Under the pieces are notes generated by a model. It did no database searches. It saw nothing but the letters and a program-made list of their open reading frames with translations, and was not told the origin of the DNA. A program made the translations under genes and the position numbers. From Acidianus infernus (GTDB taxonomy: Archaea > Thermoproteota > Thermoprotei_A > Sulfolobales > Sulfolobaceae), in the NCBI RefSeq assembly GCF_009729545.1, contig NZ_WFIY01000004.1:532001-596000 (forward strand): a stretch of DNA of 64,000 nt, in the 5' to 3' direction. Positions 60,110-64,000 of the stretch are shown here, piece after piece. How positions within the stretch are numbered: the first letter of the stretch is position 1; each line of letters begins with the position of its first letter.

Positions 60110-60156
60110 TGATTGATCATGCTACTGATTAATGACGAATACGCCAGCGTCTGATT
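60104..60156 (+). ncRNA. C/D box guide sRNA 1
   Basis: Complete archaeal C/D box architecture: C box ATGATGA (60106-60112), 12-nt spacer, D' box CTGA (60125-60128), 3 nt, C' box ATGACGA (60132-60138), 12-nt spacer, D box CTGA (60151-60154). The two 12-nt spacers fit the ruler for 2'-O-methylation guides. The C box includes the stop codon of the upstream gene. D' spacer TTGATCATGCTA and D spacer ATACGCCAGCGT would pair with rRNA or tRNA targets that I could not identify. Outer limits are approximate. Confidence 0.8.
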
Positions 60157-60185
60157 TAAATATTACCAGAAGTTGATAGTAATCA

Positions 60186-60237
60186 TGATGATGACTTTGC
60201 CGAGTTTTGAACAATGAAATAAAACAGTGGTCTGATT
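60186..60237 (+). ncRNA. C/D box guide sRNA 2
   Basis: Second sRNA about 30 nt after the first. C box ATGATGA (60188-60194), 12-nt spacer CTTTGCCGAGTT, D' variant TTGA (60207-60210), C'-like ATGAAAT (60214-60220), 11-nt spacer AAAACAGTGGT, D box CTGA (60232-60235). The D' guide is complementary to AACTCGGCAAAG; 11 of these 12 nt match what I remember as a conserved archaeal 23S rRNA segment. The C'/D' boxes are weaker than those of sRNA 1. Confidence 0.7.
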
Positions 60238-60289
60238 TACAAAAATGGGATTAAGGAATCGAAAAGGGGATGGATAACCCAAGAAAGTT

Positions 60290-60455
60290 TTTAGTGACTC
60301 CCCAGCTCAATGGGACTGTGAGAGGGGCAACCGCATCTCCTTTCTTTAAGGGACTAGATGAATGAAAGTCCCTCAAACGGTTCTCTGGGCTCGAATCGAT
60401 GGTGGGAACTATGAACCACTTGGAAAGGAATCCTTCTAGGGCGGGAGGAAGTCAG
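60290..60455 (+). mobile_element. Orphan right end of an IS605/IS1341-type (TnpB) element
   Basis: No tnpB is present, but the sequence resembles the 3' tail of tnpB and the right end of Sulfolobus IS1341-like elements: fragments LVTPQLNGTVRGATASPF and KGLDE then stop (60288-60362), and the stretch GGGAACTATGAACCACTTGG (60403-60422), and the end GGGCGGGAGGAAGTCAG (60439-60455). In intact elements this region is the scaffold of the omega RNA. The hairpin arm before the GGGCGGG is damaged here. The end abuts the TAA of the FNR-like gene (minus strand, 60456-60458). The left boundary is unclear. Confidence 0.65.
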
Positions 60456-61040
60456 TTAATATCCACTAAATGGCTCTACAACTATTTTACCAGGTTTTAT
60501 TCCATTATCTACTGCAATTTTGGTAGATACTTTTGTAAATTCTGGTTCTCCACTTATGTAAAACATGGCATCTTGATTTTCCTTAAATATTTTATCACTT
60601 ATCTGTTCTATTTTCATTATATCGCCAAGATCTTCTTTAAATAAAATTACTCCATCCTCGTCCGGTTGATAATATATAGTAACATTTTGAGAATTTTTAA
60701 GCAAGTATAGAGCCATAGATCTAACTGGAGTTATCCCAATACCCTTAGTTACAAATACATGTTTAGGAGAGTCTTTTATGACAAATTCGTCTTGATACGG
60801 ACCTTCTATTTTTACTTCGTCTCCTTCTTTTAGCATCAATAATTTTTGTTTAAATGGAGAATTTCTAATATTTGTAGCTATCATTGTAAAATTTTCCCAT
60901 GGTGCACTTGCTATTGAAAATGTACGCCTATCATTATCAATAATGACGTCAATAGTATTTCCTGGGTTAAATTGTAACTTGGTATCAAATTTTACAACTA
61001 ACTTATTCCCTATTTTGGATTTACTCAGAATTTTTGTCAT
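60456..61040 (-). CDS. FNR-like flavin reductase domain protein
   Basis: About 194 aa from ATG 61040. Ferredoxin:NAD(P)H reductase fold: FAD-binding barrel with the RxYS-type motif RRTFSIASAP, then KEGDEVKIEGPYQDEF, then the nicotinamide domain VFVTKGIGITPVRSMALYLL and MFYISGEPEF. It lacks ferredoxin or cluster domains, so it needs a partner redox protein. The in-frame ATG at 61097 is rejected as it adds a hydrophobic extension before the core. The 3' end is cut close to an insertion-element end. The upstream HTH gene is on the same strand. Confidence 0.82.
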   Translation of the reverse strand: MTKILSKSKIGNKLVVKFDTKLQFNPGNTIDVIIDNDRRTFSIASAPWENFTMIATNIRNSPFKQKLLMLKEGDEVKIEGPYQDEFVIKDSPKHVFVTKGIGITPVRSMALYLLKNSQNVTIYYQPDEDGVILFKEDLGDIMKIEQISDKIFKENQDAMFYISGEPEFTKVSTKIAVDNGIKPGKIVVEPFSGY

Positions 61041-61071
61041 AGCTATTTTTGAGCGAACTAAAATAAAAAGC

Positions 61072-61389
61072 TTAGAAAATACAAGGAGACAAATCAAAGA
61101 TCTTCCTTGTTGCAGAACACACGAGGCAAAAAGTGGTAGGTTCTATCTTGTCTCCAGAATAAAGCCTACTGGCAAGCGCATCAAGCATATCATTTATATC
61201 TTCATTCATTAATATTTTCTTAATCTTATCATCCTTTATGTGCTTCTCATAAGACGTTATAGATAATCCTACAATCTTGGAAGCTCTTCTTATTGGAACT
61301 CCCCTATCTATTAATTTTTTAATAAGTATAGTTCTTAAATACGGAACAACAAGAGAGTAAGCCTTTTCACATTCAGTTTGCCATTTCAT
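61072..61389 (-). CDS. HTH transcription regulator (COG2522-like)
   Basis: 105 aa. XRE-like HTH (GVPIRRASKIVGLSITSYEKHI) followed by a helical stretch DINDMLDALASRLYSGD and a small Cys motif FCLVCSATRKIFDLSPC. The order HTH, helical region, Cys motif resembles the N-terminal 140 residues of the ThiN-domain regulator at 36270-37223, so it looks like that family without the ThiN domain. It is 31 bp upstream of the FNR-like gene on the same strand and may control it. The Cys cluster may sense metal or redox state. Confidence 0.75.
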   Translation of the reverse strand: MKWQTECEKAYSLVVPYLRTILIKKLIDRGVPIRRASKIVGLSITSYEKHIKDDKIKKILMNEDINDMLDALASRLYSGDKIEPTTFCLVCSATRKIFDLSPCIF

Positions 61390-61479
61390 AAATGAATGTT
61401 ATCTTAATGGAATAAATATTAAATATAATATAACCCAAGGGGAAATTAATTAACAGGGTTAATTATTTCTTTTTCAAAC

Positions 61480-61600
61480 AATCTATTATTATGTTCTAAT
61501 TAACATAGTTTACGTTCATCTATCTAAGTTGTATATATTTATGTGAATATATGTTCATTTATGTATACATATTTACCTAAACGTATATTTTTGCTTATTT
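61480..61600. promoter_or_regulatory. Palindromic AT-rich control region of the winged-helix gene
   Basis: Between the two divergent regulators (61390-61655). Contains a perfect 10-bp palindrome ATGTATACAT (61561-61570) and an inverted repeat TGAATATATGTTCA (61544-61557), with related GTTCAT words at 61514 and 61553. These may be operators for either neighbour. No other gene seen in the 266-bp gap. Confidence 0.4.
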
Positions 61601-61655
61601 TAATAAACATACTTTTTTTAAATTTAGAATACAGTATAATTAGATTAGAGGAAAA

Positions 61656-62039
61656 ATGGCAGAAAGGATAAAATTCCCCGATGGAAGAGAAGTTGATATA
61701 CACGAAGTAATGGCGTTCTTATACGGCTTATCAAAGAGTGATGTAGAAGTATTACACGTAATAATGTCTAAAAAAGGAAAGATATCAACTGATGAACTAG
61801 CTGAAACATTAAAAGTAACCAAAGCATCAATTAGCAAGTCTATAAATAATTTAATCTATAAAGGGCTAATAATGAGAGATAAAATTGAAGAAGATAAAAA
61901 GAAAGGAAGACCAGGTTATGTATATTGGGTAGATAATGAGTATCTATATAAGAAAATTGCAGAAGATCTAGAAGCACTGGTTAGTAAAGTTAAAGAAAAC
62001 CTAAAAGAACACTTACCAGTAATGGCTGAAGCACAATAA
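61656..62039 (+). CDS. Winged-helix transcription regulator
   Basis: 127 aa. N-terminal RIKFPDGREVDIHEVMAFLYGLSKSDVEVLHV, then HTH ISTDELAETLKVTKASISKSINNLIYKGLIMRDK and wing GRPGYVYWVDNEY, then a helical tail for dimerisation. It belongs to the same small family as 29493-29840. A GAGG ribosome binding site lies 6 nt before the ATG. It may control itself through the palindromes upstream. Confidence 0.86.
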   Translation: MAERIKFPDGREVDIHEVMAFLYGLSKSDVEVLHVIMSKKGKISTDELAETLKVTKASISKSINNLIYKGLIMRDKIEEDKKKGRPGYVYWVDNEYLYKKIAEDLEALVSKVKENLKEHLPVMAEAQ

Positions 62040-62143
62040 GTTTTTTATGAAGAAAGTTATTGCTTATTAAGTTACAAATTTTATTATTATTAGAGTTTCG
62101 TGGCAAAAACCTTAATAGATCTTTCATAGATGTTTTTAGTTAG

Positions 62144-62431
62144 ATGATCTCTACAACAGATGTATTATCATTAGTTATAGCGTTTGTTCTTGGCTTATTG
62201 GTAGGAATATTAATAAAGAAAATATTTCAAATAGGTATAATAATTCTTGCAATTATAATCATTCTTATTGCAATAGGCGTCATATCTCCTAGCACAGTAG
62301 AGCATGGCTTGATAACATTAGGACAGCAGGCTTCAAAAGCTGAAAGTGAAGTATCGTCTTATATTAGATTACTTCCATACAATTCTATTGCCTTTATTAT
62401 AGGACTAGTAATAGGTTTAATTAAAGGATAA
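62144..62431 (+). CDS. Small membrane protein
   Basis: 95 aa with three helices: VLSLVIAFVLGLLVGILIKK, IGIIILAIIIILIAIGVI and SIAFIIGLVIGLIKG. Glycine-zipper-like GLLVGILI and GLVIGLI. The loop between helices 2 and 3 (SPSTVEHGLITLGQQASKAESEVSSY) is polar. Similar to FUN14-like or other small archaeal membrane proteins; function unknown. Confidence 0.65.
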   Translation: MISTTDVLSLVIAFVLGLLVGILIKKIFQIGIIILAIIIILIAIGVISPSTVEHGLITLGQQASKAESEVSSYIRLLPYNSIAFIIGLVIGLIKG

Positions 62432-62447
62432 AGAAAGAAAAGGAATA

Positions 62448-62909
62448 TTATTGAACAGAACCAAGTAAATCAGATAATTTTTTCTTTATTTCACTTATTT
62501 CTTTTTTTAATTTTTCATTTTCTTGAATCACAGATTCATATTGTTTTTTACATTCTTCTTCTGTGTAATATCTTATAATTTTAGTGTCTTCAAAAATTAA
62601 TTTATTTTGAGATTTATCATATCTAACAGATACAACTAATTTTATTACATCTAATTTGTCAATTTTCATTTGATTTACTATTTTATCATATAAATTCTTA
62701 TTAAATTCAGATACATCCCTTATTATAACATCTTTGGGAACCATTTTACCTAACGACACTAAAGCTACTCTCCTTAACTTATCTGCATATCTAGCTGCAA
62801 TTATTAGTCCAGTAGATAATTCAAATCTGTTCTCACCTAGGACAGAAGTTCTCGGCGTAGTTTCTTCGTATTCTTCTGCTCTTTCAATATCTCTTTGAGC
62901 CTCTGACAT
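62448..62909 (-). CDS. DUF2258-like protein with C-terminal coiled coil
   Basis: 153 aa. A core FELSTGLIIAARYADKLRRVALVSLGK resembles the DUF2258 family (LSTGL-x-IA-x-AYADK-x-RR), an archaeal group I recall as possibly DNA- or RNA-associated. The C-terminal 35 residues (EECKKQYESVIQENEKLKKEISEIKKKLSDLL) form a coiled coil. N-terminus acidic. Function not established. Confidence 0.7.
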   Translation of the reverse strand: MSEAQRDIERAEEYEETTPRTSVLGENRFELSTGLIIAARYADKLRRVALVSLGKMVPKDVIIRDVSEFNKNLYDKIVNQMKIDKLDVIKLVVSVRYDKSQNKLIFEDTKIIRYYTEEECKKQYESVIQENEKLKKEISEIKKKLSDLLGSVQ

Positions 62910-62946
62910 ATGTAATTATTTTGCATACATATTATTTAATTTTTCT

Positions 62947-63582
62947 CTAAATCGGAGTTGAGGAAAAATCCATTTTAATTTGAGAGTTAATTATATTATA
63001 TATTCTATTTAGAGCCCATAGGGTCAAAGGACTTTTCATATTACGCAGTAAGATTAAGTTATCGAATTCCTTGCAAAAATTCAAATTCAATTTTATACAA
63101 GTTTCTTTAATTTCTGAATTGGAAATAGGTATCTTTCTTAAAGAAGAACAAGAAATATGTTGAATAAGGCTTCTTATTGCCCTATATGCATTTTCTAACG
63201 TACCTATTTCATCGTTTCTCTTGAAAGCCTCAAAACTTAACTTAATAAAAGACAAAGAAGACATCTTCAGCCTTTCGCAAGTATTAACATTTATTGTGAA
63301 TTCAACCTTTGGTAATTCTCCACAGATTAATTTTGAGTCATAAAGTATATAATAACAAATAATATCACCACTTTCACATATTTCTCTAAATTTTTCTTCT
63401 GAAATTACGATAGGAGAAATTCCGTTGTAACTACCAAGTTCTAAGAGTAAAGACTTATCGTCAGAAATTGCAAAAATATTTATATCAGATACCCCCTCTA
63501 CGTAATCTTCTTTTCTAACATAAGATCCAAAATATCCTAAAGCCTTACATTTCTTGCATAATGAAACAAGGTTAGCCTCCAT
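62947..63582 (-). CDS. Nucleotidyltransferase-fold protein with helical C-terminus
   Basis: 211 aa. LGYFGSYVRKEDYVEGVSDINIFAIS is a minimal nucleotidyltransferase motif (GS-x-x(9)-SDI). The later part (ERLKMSSLSFIKLSFEAFKRNDEIGTLENAYRAIRSLIQHIS) is helical like HEPN-type partners. MNT/HEPN proteins are often toxin-antitoxin modules, but here both parts are in one chain and the usual second Asp is not clear. Zn-like CKKCKALG at the N-terminus. It is divergent from aconitase (36 bp). Confidence 0.65.
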   Translation of the reverse strand: MEANLVSLCKKCKALGYFGSYVRKEDYVEGVSDINIFAISDDKSLLLELGSYNGISPIVISEEKFREICESGDIICYYILYDSKLICGELPKVEFTINVNTCERLKMSSLSFIKLSFEAFKRNDEIGTLENAYRAIRSLIQHISCSSLRKIPISNSEIKETCIKLNLNFCKEFDNLILLRNMKSPLTLWALNRIYNIINSQIKMDFSSTPI

Positions 63583-63618
63583 GCTAAACCTTAATATTTT
63601 ATAAAGTATTAAATTCTC

Positions 63619-64000
63619 GTGGATCTGAATAATCTTCCTTACTCTTTAAGAGTTTTAGCAATAAATATTTCTAAGCATATTGATGGAGAAAAAATAACTC
63701 AAGATGACCTAGATGCTATAATAAATTGGAAAGTTGGAAATGAAATTTCCTTTATGCCTACTAGAGTTATAATGCAAGATTATACTGGAGTTCCGTTATT
63801 AGTAGATCTTGCCGAAATGAGATCTGAGCTGGCTAGAAGAGGATTAAATCCAGAAAAAGTTAATCCAATTATTCAAAGCGATTTAGTTATAGACCATTCA
63901 ATTCAAGTTGATTACTATGGCACTTCATACGCATTAACCCTTAATATGAAGAAAGAATTTGAAAGAAACGAAGAAAGATATAAATTCTTAAAATGGGCAC
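63619..64000 (+). CDS. acnA: Aconitate hydratase, 5' part (truncated by window edge)
   Basis: First 127 codons of aconitase A-type enzyme, which isomerises citrate and isocitrate in the TCA cycle. Clear blocks are LPYSLRVLAINISKHIDG, ISFMPTRVIMQDYTGVPLLVDLAEMR, LVIDHSIQVDYYGTS and FERNEERYKFLKWA, in the order found in the family. The start is the GTG at 63619, behind ATATTTTATAAAG at the leaderless distance. The cluster cysteines lie beyond the window end. Confidence 0.92.
   Translation, partial: MDLNNLPYSLRVLAINISKHIDGEKITQDDLDAIINWKVGNEISFMPTRVIMQDYTGVPLLVDLAEMRSELARRGLNPEKVNPIIQSDLVIDHSIQVDYYGTSYALTLNMKKEFERNEERYKFLKWA

Noticed and set aside
60399..60644. 81-codon plus-strand open frame
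   Set aside because: It begins inside the IS right end and runs antisense through the FNR-like gene; its first part is element sequence, not a gene.
62947..63582. MNT/HEPN toxin-antitoxin pair
   Set aside because: Only one chain is present and the second acidic residue of the nucleotidyltransferase site and the HEPN R-x4-6-H motif are not clear, so a toxin-antitoxin role is unsupported.

Overview
This is an AT-rich stretch of chromosome from a thermoacidophilic crenarchaeon of the order Sulfolobales, most likely Acidianus or a close relative. The evidence is two Sul7d-type (Sso7d/Sac7d) chromatin proteins, a CdvB/ESCRT-III-like division protein, archaeal C/D box sRNAs, many leaderless genes with a TATA box about 25 nt upstream of ATG or GTG, and a sulfide:quinone oxidoreductase whose cysteines fall at residues 129 and 178, where I recall them in the Acidianus ambivalens enzyme. 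Nothing looks like an integrated virus or plasmid. Apart from one insertion-sequence remnant and one decayed gene, it is compact chromosomal backbone.

Layout. 1-2.9 kb: 5' part of sqr, a GT4 glycosyltransferase, a zinc-ribbon protein, a pilin-like membrane protein and tRNA-Gly(CCC). 3.1-8.8 kb: three MFS transporters, a short GNAT protein and a degenerate AAA15-like ATPase lying between two paralogous MFS genes. 8.8-11.4 kb: a divergent acetate module of acetyl-CoA synthetase and a SatP-type acetate transporter. 11.4-15 kb: a small metallopeptidase-like protein, a HerA/DUF87 ATPase, a TusA / SQR-like / DUF1641 operon and the first Sul7d gene. 15-25.5 kb: glycosyltransferase, ACT-domain plus UPF0210 pair, M32 carboxypeptidase, a PQQ-propeller pseudogene, tRNA-Glu(CTC), an HTH-10 regulator overlapping a CobD-like aminotransferase, and GtrA. 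25.5-33.7 kb: AlaX, an Hsp20-like protein, a CdvB paralogue, TrpRS, small HTH proteins, a LysE exporter, and a minus-strand run of site-2 protease, rhomboid protease, small membrane protein, AK6-like kinase and Mrp ATPase. 33.8-41.5 kb: an RND/MMPL transporter, a ThiN-domain regulator, a divergent NurA-like/HerA-like pair, an S9 peptidase and the second Sul7d gene. 41.6-52.9 kb: an APC permease, unknown proteins, an SSS symporter, a DEAD-box helicase, a TtuA/Ncs6-type tRNA thiolase with a PriX-like protein, and a PmbA-like protein. 53-60 kb: XdhC, GT2, GH15, MscS and unknown genes. 60.1-60.5 kb: two tandem C/D box sRNAs followed by the orphan right end of an IS605/IS1341 (TnpB) element. 60.5-64 kb: an FNR-like reductase with its own HTH regulator, a winged-helix regulator behind palindromic DNA, a DUF2258-like protein, a nucleotidyltransferase-fold protein and the start of aconitase.

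How the genes fit together. Sulfide oxidation (sqr, the TusA/SQR-like/DUF1641 operon) and acetate assimilation (acs, satP) with the TCA cycle (aconitase) fit a facultatively chemolithotrophic sulfur oxidiser. Information processing is represented by TrpRS, AlaX, tRNA thiolation, helicases, the NurA/HerA-like pair and the sRNAs. The most noteworthy items are the tandem sRNAs next to a TnpB-less right end, a 162-bp stretch identical between the two Sul7d genes, the second NurA/HerA-like pair overlapping a ThiN regulator, the Walker-A-less ATPase, the intramembrane-protease pair, and two small genes not likely to be called by standard length cut-offs. I do not see a convincing wholly new defence system; the NurA/HerA-like pair is the closest candidate.
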